64,000 nucleotides of DNA from positions 430,479 through 494,478 of the forward strand of contig JACAXG010000165.1 in the NCBI GenBank assembly GCA_018881555.1. The letters are read 5' to 3'. Positions 49,991 through 61,500 of the stretch are shown piece by piece. The number at the start of each line of letters is the position of its first letter. The first letter of the stretch is position 1. Source of the DNA: Amblyornis subalaris. Taxonomy: Eukaryota > Chordata > Aves > Passeriformes > Ptilonorhynchidae. The position numbers were made by a program, and so were the translations under genes. A model generated the notes under the pieces. The model was not told the DNA's origin. It did not search any database and saw nothing but the letters and a program-made list of their open reading frames with translations.

Positions 49991-50869
49991 GTGTGTGTTG
50001 GAGGGAGACCCCCTCCCTCCTGTGCCTGGGCGCTGTCAGAAAGGGAGAAAAAGGAGAGGGAGATAGGAAAGGCTGTGAAACCAGTAGGATGAGAGTCTGG
50101 GGCTGCAGTTCCTGTCCTTGCAGGCAGTGACTGTTCTGCTGGTGTCCCCCCATCCCAGCCTGCAGAATTAGGGTTCCCTTTCCCACCCTGACACATTCAT
50201 ATCCCAGTGGCTGATGCATGACGTGGGTCTCCCCCCCAGCGTGGGGTGAGGGGAGTTCAATGGTGTGTGGGGCTGAACAATGGGGTCTGGAGTGGGTTTG
50301 TCTGTGCTAGAAGGGACCTGTCATGCTGGGAGGAGGGTGTTTGCCACCATGCAAAGACACAGCTCAGCCCTTCCTTCCTCGCTATCCCTCACTTGATCAT
50401 GGGTGACTATAAATGCTCCTTTCCTGACCTGGCACACAGACCAGCGCTCGGCTGGATCCCGTGGGGTTGGTGCTGTGAAGATGGGAGTGCTGGGGTATTC
50501 AGGATCACTACTTGGCACCCCAGCCAGTTTCTCTGCTCTTGGCCTGCCGTGGGCTAGTCCTAGTGTGGCTTTACCACCACCACCTGGATTTTCCTTTCCC
50601 ACATCCCCCGTCCTCTCGGTGCCCCATGAGATGCTCAGCTAAGCCAGCCCACATCCATCTTCAATCCATCTCCCAGGGTGAATTATCGGATGCTGTGTGG
50701 CCACGATGGAGTACAGGGAGGTCCCTGCTCCTGATTCCTGGTGTCAACCATGCACCTGGGCATCCTGGGCAGCTGAGCCAGGCTCTGACCTCCCTCACAC
50801 ACAGCCTGGGCATGCACTCCCCTTGGTTTCCCTGGCTCCTGCCTGCTCCCTCTTGAATCCTCTCCACTG
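49991..50869. other. intergenic sequence, no gene seen
   Basis: Unique text. No supported feature. Confidence 0.4.
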
Positions 50870-50965
50870 GGCTGATTAATCTTGTTCCAAGTGATGGCCT
50901 TTTTACAGCTGCTAATTACAGGAACACCAGCCTGTGAGATAAGTGTGATGGGCTGGAAGCCTGTG
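50870..50965. promoter_or_regulatory. small candidate TAAT-rich element
   Basis: GGGCTGATTAATCTTGTTCC and CAGCTGCTAATTACAGGAAC. An E-box (CAGCTG) overlaps a TAATTA core. Role inferred. Confidence 0.3.
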
Positions 50966-51777
50966 GTTTGCGACAAGGTTGGTCAAACCCACAGGATGTG
51001 AGAGGGGGTAAGGGAATTCCTTATAAATTCAAGACATGAATGAGGTGGGCAAGGTATCTCTTCTAGTGTGATGGGTAGGATCCTTTGGATGAAGCTGGGT
51101 GGAGCCAGGTTCCAAAGTAAATAAGAAATACTTCCAGCAATAGGTAGCAGATGTTCAGCATCCTGGTCATGGATGCTAAACACTTACCTGGATGGAAGGG
51201 AAGACTGGCCAATTTGATAGAAAAGAGAAGTTCGCAGTTACATGGGAATTCTATCTTGCTCGGGAAGTCCCTGAGCTATGTGGCTGCTGCATCTTCAGCA
51301 AATGCTCAAACACTGGCAAAAGAGGGCCCATGTCGGCAAACCTCGGTGCTGAGCTGGGCTCCTCCAGCACACAAACCCTCCTCAGCCGTACCTCTTCCTC
51401 TCTGCCTCCTGCTACCACCATTTCATCAAAATCCTCTCTCGTGCAGACTCAAGGCAGGGCACCGAACACTGAGAACCATTGCTCAGGCACTGCTGGCATG
51501 TTTGCCACGAATAGCTCTGTATCGAAAGAAATGCATTTTAAAGCTGCTGCAACATAGCAAGAGATATCTTAGAGAGTGTGTTATCTCATCAAGCGCACCC
51601 AGACTGAGCTCAGCTCTTTCACCAGCCTCATTTTTCTGAGCAGCAGCTGATTGCAATTTACCCAGTGACACCTCCAGAGCTATGGGTTCCTTTATTTTTT
51701 TTATTAAGTTGTGTGATTTGTTGGTGGGTCTTTTTTTTTTTCCCGGTTGTTGTTGTAATGGTTGTTTTTCATTTCAG

Positions 51778-51917
51778 AGAGCTCTCCTGTGAACAGCTTA
51801 GACAGGAACTAGAAAAAGGAAAAAAAGAAAGAACAATTATCCCTCATCGGGGAGCGAGGATAAATAGCTCCACCTATTGCGGGCATTTCAGAGACCGATG
51901 TTATGACCAGCTGCTGG
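51778..51917 (+). other. exon-like segment of unknown product
   Basis: A strong pyrimidine tract and TTTCAG acceptor (AG at 51776-51777) precede 140 nt with one open frame. A GTAGGT donor follows at 51918. The frame reads ELSCEQLRQELEKGKKER, then a basic polar stretch ending YDQLLG. I do not recognise the protein and see no partner exons. It may be a chance frame inside an AT-rich conserved element (51780-52170), or a missed exon of an unidentified gene. Confidence 0.25.
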
Positions 51918-52224
51918 GTAGGTGACAAGAATGGGACCAACTCTGCCCTCAAATACTTACCAGGATAAATTTGAAGTATCTTTGCTAGAGTCAATAGTTA
52001 TTACACCGGATTTTTATCAGTGTGAGTGATAGCAATTGAAGGTTTTTCCAAGGCATTTATAAATAAAAACATTCCTGCTGGCTAAAGAGATACACTTCTT
52101 TGCTAACTGGGAGTAATCATATGCATTTTGATATCAGCATCTGCTAAATAAGTCCAGGGCTGTGTATTAATGAGGGTGCCGCAAGAACTTCGGAGTACAG
52201 GCTCAGAATTCAAAACAACGGGGA

Positions 52225-52640
52225 TGGATTGGAGAGAGTGTCTGGAATCAGCAGATGAAATTTAGTACAGAGAGCACAGGGTACCACATTTGGGAGGGAT
52301 AAATGAATGCATGAATGCATAGACAGGAGAGCCTGGAGAGGCAGCAGGATGGCAGGCGAGGATCAGGGGGTTCAGATGGATGACTAACTTAGCATGAGTC
52401 AATAGTGTGATGGTTTAGCAAAAAGGGCAGCTCACCTCCTGGGAGGCATTAATGCTGGATGTTGGATGTAAGCCATTGAAATCTGCAATTCTGCTTTGTG
52501 TGAGCTGTGTCCAGGTCTGGACACTGCAGCTGAGGGCACCTGCAGATGAACTGGAGAAGAACAGCAGCGTGTTTGAACGGAGAGATGCTAAAGTGGGCCA
52601 GAAATTGATGTTTCCTTCTTGCGGAAACATCTGTTTTTCA
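52225..52640 (+). repeat. ancient CR1-family LINE fragment, sense
   Basis: The order GATGAAATTTAGTACAGAGA, 'caatagtgtgatggtttagcaaaaa', 'ctgtgtccaggtctggacact' and 'actggagaagaacagcagcg' follows an old amniote CR1-type ORF2 end. It is much more diverged than the other copies and lacks the 3' tail. Confidence 0.6.
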
Positions 52641-54689
52641 GGGAGAGAAAAGGAAGGGCATTGGCTCAGGCCATTTCTGAAAATGAACCTCAGACTCCTC
52701 TGAGCTTAACCCTATGGGACAGTGGTGCTTGCTTTTTGCTGTTTCTATTCCTCAGATCCTTCTCCCATGTAATTTGGCCCTGCTCCAATGGGATCCCATC
52801 CTCTGACATACCAGCTTTATTTTGGTATGCATCATGGTGCAGAGCAGACCATTCTTACTCACTGTTTCACAGGTTACCTCCATTCCCACTCACATTCCTC
52901 GGGTTTGATGAGAAATGGGCTCCTTGACTGACTTCTGGATAGGGAGTCTGGCTTCAGCATTCATGCTCCAGGCTTTCTCTCTGCATTCTTCCCTTTAAAA
53001 GCTAAAAAGGGGCTCCTGGGCCCAAAACATGTCTCGTCATTGTGACACATACTGTAAGTCTGAGCAATATTTGGGAAAACGGTAGCCCAGAGAGCAGACA
53101 TTCCCTCTCACCTGCTGCTCTTGATGCCTGCTCTCAGGATCGTGAGGACAAACAGCAATAAACCAGAAAACAGCTACTTATACAAGGAAATGGATCTGCT
53201 TTGGGGCTGACCCTTTCCGGCTGGAAAATAACTGGCTCCTCGGTTGCAAGACAGCCTGTGAAGTCGCTGGGAGGCTGCAAAAACAGTTCATTATCCACTG
53301 CTCGATGAAAGCAGGAGGCAGACTTTTCCACAGCGGCTCCTTCCTCTTTGCGATGCGCTGTGCGTAGCCGCTCCTGGGTGACATTAGCGCTCAGGTGGGC
53401 GTGTGCACACCGGAGGAATGCAGGAATGCCGAGCGTATTCCACAGCGGCAACGCAGCCCGTGGATTAAGCTCTTCTTTCAGCGATATTAGGACAAACCTG
53501 CAGGAGGTCTCTTGAAATCAGAGGGATAGATTATCCTGATAATAAAAGCAATCAGAATCCGTCCTGCCCAGGATATTTAAATGGCACCGCCGACTGCCTG
53601 AGTGTCGGGGATGTGATGGGACCGGCGCGGGCAGTGTTTTCCAGGGTTTGTGGCAGTGCCTGTGGATCTGGCGTTGCAGAAGAAGGGAGGGCAGGATGAC
53701 CTGTGCCTTCCCCTACCCTGGCCCCACGGTGCCATCGTGTGGGATGGGCAAGGGAATAGGGTGGCAGGGCAGTGTGAGACTGAATGCCTGCACTGAGAAA
53801 AGAACAGCCTAGAGAGTGATTTGTCTCTACCAGCAGTGGCTAAAATGGGTTGGATGAACCATCTCCCCCAAAAGACTTTCTCCTTCTCTTAATTTTTCCC
53901 ATCTCCCCACTCCTGCTTGGAGGGCACCCATGCACGCTGCTCTGCTCCAGGGTTCCAGCACCCCAGCTACAGACCCACGCCCCATATTGGCCTTGGCAAG
54001 GATGGATCCTTCTTACCCCTCCTCATCCTCCTTGCCCATGTCCTTGCACAGCTAACACAGCCCTCCTGGGCACACCTCTGGCTGGCAGATGTGTGTGTCA
54101 CCTGTGGCAGCTGCAAGGTCCCTCTAAGACAATTGGAGGGGCTGTCAGGGCACACCAGCAAGTAAGTCCATGCCCTGGAAGCCCTCTCCTAACACTGCCT
54201 GGCATCCAGGATCCTGTCCAGCTATGTGGGGTTGGCCTGTGTGACACCACCGTGCTCTCCACCAGCTCAGTGACACCCCCTTGGTCTCCAGCTGTGCAGG
54301 GTCTCAGGCTGTGGTTGCGTTATTTACCTGCCTCTCCCAAAGTGTTTCGGGCTTAGCTGGCTTCTACCCCCAGAGTCACCTGGCTAGGCTGGGGAGAGGG
54401 ACCCGAGGCGAGGGTGCAGAGCCCTGACTGGTCAATAGCTCCCTGTCCCATCCCACTGGACCCAGATGAGCAGGATCTTGGGGCCAGGGGCTCGCTCTCT
54501 GGGATGTGGCGGGAGCGGATCCCAACCAGCTCTTGCACCAGCCGGAGCGCTCAGATGTCTGCTGCTTAACAGGGCTCGTGAGCTGCGTCTGAAGTGCTGT
54601 GCTCAGATGAGACGTGTCCTCTTCAGAGGGCTGCACTTCCCTGTCGGCTTCGCCTTTTGATTCCTCCTGGCCTTTTTTCTGTCTGTCCA
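52641..54689. other. intergenic sequence, one CpG-bearing patch
   Basis: No gene seen. The patch 53325-53480 keeps many CpGs and has two GGAATGC words at 53415-53421 and 53423-53429, a tandem TEAD-type site. 53510-53590 is an AT-rich patch (GATTATCCTGATAATAAAAG). Confidence 0.4.
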
Positions 54690-54708
54690 TTTTTTTTTTT
54701 TTTTTTTT
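54690..54708. repeat. 19-base T homopolymer
   Basis: Uninterrupted T run followed by CTTTTTAATAGGG. Confidence 0.95.
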
Positions 54709-57700
54709 CTTTTTAATAGGGCTTTAGAAATGAGGCCAGCGCTTGAATATAAAATGCCGCTTATTTTTAAGGAATAGCAGACAGGACGCCCTGTTCAGCA
54801 TCTGAACCGTGATACCTTTGGTTTACCCTGTCCTGTCTGCAAGGGAGGGCTATGAGGGGTAAACTCTGCCCCATGTGTTGCTGTGGGGGTACAAAGGCAC
54901 AATTGCTACACAAACACTGCCCCCCCCCCCAAAGCGTGAAAAGACACCTGACAAAAGCCTTTCACACCACATCCCACACCAACTGTGCATGCAAAAGCTG
55001 TCACCCACATTCCCTGTAATACAGCCTTACTGCCTAAATGCATTGCCAGAGCATCTCTTTGCACCCAAACATGCATCCCCAGCCTAATGGAGCCTGTTGC
55101 TTGAATGTTTTGCTCCACTTACCACACACAGACACACTAAACCTCTCTGGTGCGTTTCTTCAAAGGTACAGAGGAGCACACAGAGCCATAGTCTCCCGGG
55201 CACCGTCACCTCGGCACAGTGATCCTCCCCGGTGCTGCTGTGCACCCACCAACCTCCCAGCGGAGCACAGCCTGTGCAGCCACTGTCATCCCACATGCCA
55301 CCTACACCCCCCTGAACCACTGGCTGTCATTTGCTCTCCAGCACTCCTGCCCAGCACACAGCTGCTGTGAGAGATCACTGCTTGGCCCCTTATTAGCAAG
55401 AAAAGCAAAACTAATCAGAAGCAGCAGTGGCCACGGGTCTCTCCTGGGCAAAGAGGAGGGCTGAGCCAGCCCTGGGTGCTGCATGCAGATGGGTCTCGTG
55501 GCCCCGGTGGTGTCACTTTCACAGCTGAGATAAGAATTGCCACAGACCCGTGTGACATTTTGAGTCATAGGCTGCATGCACAAGGGTGTCAAAGGTCTGG
55601 CTCGGAGCAAAGTGCAAGGCAGAGATAAGCTCCCTGTTTATTACCAGTGGAGAAACGTCAGACCTTGCATTTCTCCTCTGAAAAACAGACCTGGTGATGG
55701 CACACAGCTCGGGCTGCTCGGGGAGGGCAGGCTCCAAGGGGCAGGCTCTGACTCTGGGGATCCATGGCTAGCTTGGTATCTCTGGCACAGGATTTCCTCC
55801 AAAAGACACCCCAAGCACATTTCCGCATCCTCCCTGTTCCAACAGGCTGTCTGGAGGTACAACAGGTCACTGCCGCCAGTTGCCAGCCCCAGCAGCCCGA
55901 GAGTTGCTGATGTCTCTGTCTCCTGCACATTTTGGCACCTCTGTCTCCCTTGTGCTCCCCATTCCTTGTGCTCCCAGCCTCGGGCAGCGAAGCGGGGAGA
56001 GCTGAGTGTGAGACACTACACTCAGGGAAGGGAGCCCTGCAACCAGGTGAAACATAAACGAGGCTTTTGAGTGATCTGATTATTGCTGTTCCCTTTTGCC
56101 CCGTTTTTCTGACAGCAAAGGGACCCCTGACCTCGGCGCTGTGCTGTATATCAGCCGCCACCTTTGATTTCCTGTGCCAGGGATGCAGTCGGCTCCACAC
56201 CCAGGTTTGCTGGCAGGCGGATTTCTGGGAGTGTGTGTGTGCCTGAGGTTTGATCTCCTTTGCTTTGTGTCTCTGCAGAAAAAAATAAAACTGAGCCGTG
56301 CTGTGAGAAATTCCTCAAAAGAAAGGAGGGGAAGCATTGCCCGACAGGGCAAGACCCAGGGCTCAGGAACCGGCTGCCTCCTGTCACCTCACCGTGCCCA
56401 GGGGTCTCCAGCAAAGGCAGGGACCTCTTGCCTTGCAGATGGATGGGTCTAAAGGCATGGAAATTAGCAGGAGACTGGACACCGAGTGTAGGACAAGGCA
56501 CCGAAACTGGAGCTCCTGCCCAAACCTGGGGATGCCCCTCTTGCCCCAGGGGGGGACTGAGCAGGATGTGCACGGTGCAACCTCCCTGCTAACAGCAGAG
56601 CCCCGGGCAGGATGCGAGGCCAATATCATCTCCTTGGGGGTGGAGAGGGTGCAGGATCTGCTGTGGATGCCATGTGCAAGTCCCGAGTTTCAGGACATGG
56701 TGTCAGCAGCCCACAGCTGGAATAGGGATGGGAAAACGTACCCAGTCAAGGCTAGAGGAGGAACCAACACAGCACTGTCCCCTAGCCTGGCAGTGACAGG
56801 CAATGCCCCTCCATCCCCTCTTTCCTGGGGGATCTTGGCACTGTATTTCGGCTACTCAGCCCCCAAGTCTTCTTTAGCTCGGATATGTGGTGCCTGGTGC
56901 AGCTGCAGACAGTTCCCTGAGCACACCCTGGCATAATGGTGTGCTACGTGCTGCTTGCTTGCAGGCACAAAATGCTGCTCTCCGTGGTTTCATGTGCCTG
57001 CAAGACAGGTGTTCTCCTGTCTTGGGAGGAGATTTACAGCAGCTTATCTCTGTTTCTAGGTGGGCGAGACAGCTCTGATGCAGTTTGGGCATTGTTTCTG
57101 CCACCAGCATCAGAGAAATTGGAGGCAGGCTGCCTGTACTCCCAGCTGGGATACAGCAGCACTGCTCAGAGAGGGGGCTGGGCCAGGGGAACTGGGAAAA
57201 GATGTCTCAAAGTCTGTCAGTACCGACAGGGAACCTGCTGAAACCTGATGTGAGTGGCCCTCAGCCTGAGTACACGCAGTTGCTGTTTAGCTGGCCCTAC
57301 CCTTGCTCCCAGGGCCCATCTCCTGCCGGGAAGGACAGAGCTCCTCGGCACAACATCTCACGTGGCTGCAGCCACTGCTGCGATGATGCAGAGCAGTTGG
57401 AGGGGGGCAGCTGCAACAGCCTTGGAGGGGGTTAGGCATGTGAGACAGGCAGGAGGGAGGGAGAGGGTAGGGGAGGACAGCAGGCACGCCGGAGAGGGGA
57501 GGGAATGTCAGGGGAGCACCAATACATGGAAAAAGCAATTAAGATGCAAAAAAAAAGAGGAAAGAGAGACCTAAAAGGTAACTGACTAGAAAATTAAAAT
57601 TATTCAGCTACAGAAAATAGATCTAATGGGCTTCAATGTGATGCAGTCTCCAGCAGATTGCACAAAAAACACGTGAGGGGCTGGGGACCAAGAGGAGCCT

Positions 57701-59699
57701 CAAGTCCTCTGGGATCTCTAGAATCCACTTTCCTTCATGCTCACAGGAGCAAGCCCCTTCCAGGCTCCTGACAGGCTCGTGTCTATGCCTTGTGTTCCTG
57801 CTCTAGACCCCAGGCCCCTGGCTGCCAAGCTAGTTTCCCTAGGGTGGATCATGCACATTTGTCCCCATGTCACAGCTGATGGCTTCAGCACAGGATGGCA
57901 AGGTTGTGCCGGTGTAGGAGGCCAAATGGGTCCTTTGCCTGCAGGGCAAAATGCCTCCCGGGTGGCTTGTGGGGTTAGTTACTCCACCCTCAGTGCAACC
58001 TGGATCTTTTTTTGGATGGTTCTTCCAGTTTGCTGAGATTGTTTTAAATCCCAAAACCCTGTCCTCTCCAGTGCTTGAAATTCCTTCCAGTTTGCTGGTG
58101 CCTGTGGATGGAAGATGTACCCTCTGCTTCCCATCACCTGAGCCATCACCTGAAGCATCAGCTGAACTGGGGCACCCCACACCCACCCTGTTCACCAGGC
58201 TCAGCAGGAGACTGATGGAAAAAATCACTGGGTGTCCATGCTAAAAGTGAGAGGTGATGTGGACCAGGGCCATGGATACCAGGAAGGCAGGGATTGTGAG
58301 CTCTGGCACAGTACTGGTGCTGCCAAGAGCTGGGTTCCAGCTTTGCTGGGGCCGGGCCAGGCTGTGCAGATTGCTGGGAGGATAAAAGAGGAGGAATGCA
58401 AAGATGCACTCCTGGGAGTGCTGGCTCAACCCACCCTGGAGATGGCTCAGGAGGATCCTTCACGGAGGGCACAGCCCAGCTGCATGGTAAGGGAAGCCTG
58501 AACCGTGTCCAGAGAATTGTAAAGGGACGAGAGACAGTCCCAGAGCGTAGGACAGCAAACGGCCTGGCCATCCCACTCCATCCCACCTGACATCTCTGCT
58601 AAAAGGGGGTTGTGGGAAGAGGGTTTGTGCTCACCAGCAGGCACCACCAGCACCAAATGCCCCAGAGCCTTTGACAACAGCCACTGTAAGGGTGGATGTG
58701 GGAACAGCTTCTCCTCCCGTTAGGCAAACACCACAAAGTGCTATGCAGTGGCTGCAAGGGGACACCTTACTCCCCCCACCTCCCCAACATTTCTTGCCTA
58801 ACACCTTGTTCTGTCTCTCTTTTCATCCAGTCTGGGCTCCCAGCTGCTTGTCTCCCGAAGACACGCTGAGAAAACATTGCATATTATTCAATGAGAAACG
58901 GTAAACACAGTGTTCTCGCTAGTTTTCCACTTGTTTTTATTCTGTGAGCATCAGCTAAAGCCACAGGGATAGGGTATTTAATTAGAGTATTGTCTTTCAC
59001 CTGCCTTTAGTCTCTGCAGGGTCTTTTCAGGGGGATCCCATTCCAGTGTGGTTCAGAAATTACTTTACTGGGGAAATGACAGGGGCATATCCCTACAGAG
59101 CCTTGACTTTGCCTAGCACAGCTTGTTCCTTGTAGTTCTCATTCAGCGGGGTGTGGGATTGCCAGGTGGAGGACAGGGAAGTCCCAAACTCATTTCAGGG
59201 CTGTTTCTGGGCAGGAATTAGATCCTGGGATAGATCCTGATGGGGTCCATCAGATCCCAGTGGATTCTCTCCCTGAGACAATACTGCCACAGAACTCCAT
59301 TCCTCTTTAATATCATGTCCCTGTAAAAAAGTGCCTATGATTTGCACTCAATGCATTGCAGCATATTCCCCTGGAGGGTTCCCAGGCTCTTTATGCACTC
59401 TGATTAGCAATGATCTCCTTTGCCATCACAGTGATTTATTTATTCAGCACCAAGGGGCAGGCATGCTGCCTTGCAGACGAAAATACCCCGTGTCCTTTCA
59501 GTGGTGCTGGTGGAAGTACAGTGGAAGCTGGAAGTATTGCTTGGAAATGAAACCCATGGTCCAGAGTCTGAGCAAGGAGATGAATTAGTGCTGAGGCTGC
59601 AGCCAAGGGTCTCATCCTGCAGCTGGACTGTGCAGGGCAGAGCAGAGTAACTCCTGAACAATTGTGCAAGCAGCTTCTCTGCCCCTGCTTTGCATCAGC
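54709..59699. other. intergenic sequence, no gene seen
   Basis: Holds a C run near 54920, a purine-rich stretch at 57425-57580 and an AT-rich patch at 57580-57640. Many overlapping open frames (for example 55576-56070 and 56337-56936) lack splice context and recognisable products. Confidence 0.4.
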
Positions 59700-60640
59700 T
59701 CGGGCCCATTACCAATTTTTCAACGACCTGGGTGAAGGGATAGAATGTACCCTCAGCAAGTTTGTTGATGATATGGAACTGTGGGGAGTGGCTGATCCAC
59801 CTGAAGGCTGTGCTGCCATTCAACCAGACCTCTTGATAGGCTGGAGAGTTGGGCACAGAGAAACATAATGAGGTTCAACAAGGGCAAGTGTAGGGTCCTG
59901 CACCTAGGGAGAAATAACCAGCACAGGTTGAGGTCTGACCTACCAGAGAGCAGCTCTGGGGAGAAGGAACTGGGAGTCTTGGTGGGTGACAAGTTGACCA
60001 TGAGCTGGCAGTGTGTCCTTGTGGCCAGAAGGGCCAATGGGATCCTGGGGTGCATCGGGAAGAGTGTGGCCAGCAGGTGGTGGGAGGTGATGCTTCCAGC
60101 TCCCCTTGGCCCTAGTGAGGCACTTCTGGAGTGTTATGTTCAATTCTGGGCTCCCCAGTACAAAAAAGACAAGGAACTACTGGAGAGTGTCCAGCAAAAG
60201 CCACAACAACTATTAAGGGACTGGAGCACCTCACGTATGAGGAGAGACTGCAGGAGCTGGGCCTGTTCCATCTGGAGAAAAGAAGATTGAGAGGGGACCT
60301 CACTGATGCATACAAATATCTCAAAGGCTGGTACTAAGGGAATGGTGCCAGACGCTTTTCATTTTTGCCCAGCAACAGACAAGGAGCAAAGGCCATAAAC
60401 TAAAACACAGGAAGTTCCACATCAACAGGAGGAAGAATTTCTTTCCATTGAGGGTGGCAGAGCACTGGAACAGCTGCCCAGGGAGGTGGTGGAGTCTCCT
60501 TTCTGGAGACGTTCAAACCCCACCTGGACATGTTCCTGTGTCACCTGCTCCAGGTGACCCTGCCTTGGCAGGGGGTTGGACTGGATGATTCCCAGACGTC
60601 CCATCTAACCCCGACAATTCTGTGATTCTGTGGATTATGG
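59700..60640 (+). repeat. CR1 LINE, sense, reverse-transcriptase end to 3' tail
   Basis: The longest CR1 copy in the window. It starts in the reverse-transcriptase domain: FNDLGEGIECTLSKFVDDME is readable from 59719, with the catalytic Asp pair at 59767-59772. After a frameshift near 59840-59870 the reading continues at 59868-60290 (MRFNKGKCRVLHLGRNN and onward). The 3' end has 'cactggaacagctgcccagg' and the ATTCTGTGATTCTGTGG tail. It is 5'-truncated and frameshifted, so inactive. Confidence 0.95.
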
Positions 60641-61254
60641 CAAGGATAATCCCACCAGGGATATCCTCGGACTCTTTCCTGGAGCCTGCAGGCTGATGGG
60701 ACCAGGGCTGTGAGACCCAGCTTCTCTCTCAGGTGTGCAGCCAGTCATGCCCAGGCACATCCTGACTTTTGGATGGATGAGTCGTGGCCCAAAAATTATT
60801 TTTGTTTAATCCCACCACAGGCTTGTGCAAGGCATCATTTATGAGCTCACATCCTGCAGCACTCTTTCCCTTGCCACGTACAGGAACAAGCAGCTGTGCC
60901 TGAGAGGAGTGGTGGGCACACGTACAGCCCAAGGATGGCAAGTCCTGATGTGGGGGCAAGTCCTGTCAAAAAGTTAACTTTGGTGGGAAACCAGTTCCCG
61001 AAATTTATCCCCCTATGTGACTCTTCTCTGGGAGAAGAGGAAACCTCCAGGCTGCAGAGCAGCTGGTGCCCTGAGACTTTTAACCCCACTGTGCCTGCAG
61101 CGGAGGTGACACTGGCCAGCTCCAGGTTGAACATGGCTGCAGAGCAGCGGCTCGACTCTTCCAGGCTGTTTGGAAGCAGAGGGGTGGGAGGCAGGTGGCT
61201 GATAAGCTGAGAGGTACAGGGTGCCCGGTGAGATGTATTGTGCTGTGTTTTCAA
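60641..61254. other. intergenic sequence, no gene seen
   Basis: Unique text. No supported feature. Confidence 0.4.
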
Positions 61255-61500
61255 TTTGCACATTGACACAAGACAAACAGATGTGATTTCAGTACAGCAA
61301 GCTCAATTAATCAGAGCTTTGACAGCTGTGAAGCTGGACATTATTAATCCCTTTTGCAGACAGGCCAAAAGGGCAATAATTACAGTTTTCTTAAAAATAA
61401 TAAGGAGGGATGTTCCTCCTGCTGCTCCCTGCCCTTTCCCTGAAAGAACATTTCCTGATCACAGTACTTAATACTACAGTAATTGCAAAAATACTTCAGC
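61255..61500. promoter_or_regulatory. candidate conserved non-coding element
   Basis: CTCAATTAATCAGAGC, GGACATTATTAATCCC, GGGCAATAATTACAG and AGTACTTAATACTACAGTAAT. Several TAAT cores in a non-repeat, non-coding block. Role inferred. Confidence 0.4.

Noticed and set aside
44984..50922. A shared 14-mer (CTGCTAATTACAGG) at 44984-44997 and 50909-50922
   Set aside because: Matches of this length are expected by chance in a 64 kb window, so it is not evidence of relation by itself.
55576..56936. Several overlapping frames of 164-199 residues
   Set aside because: They overlap frames on the other strand, lack splice context and resemble no protein I know.
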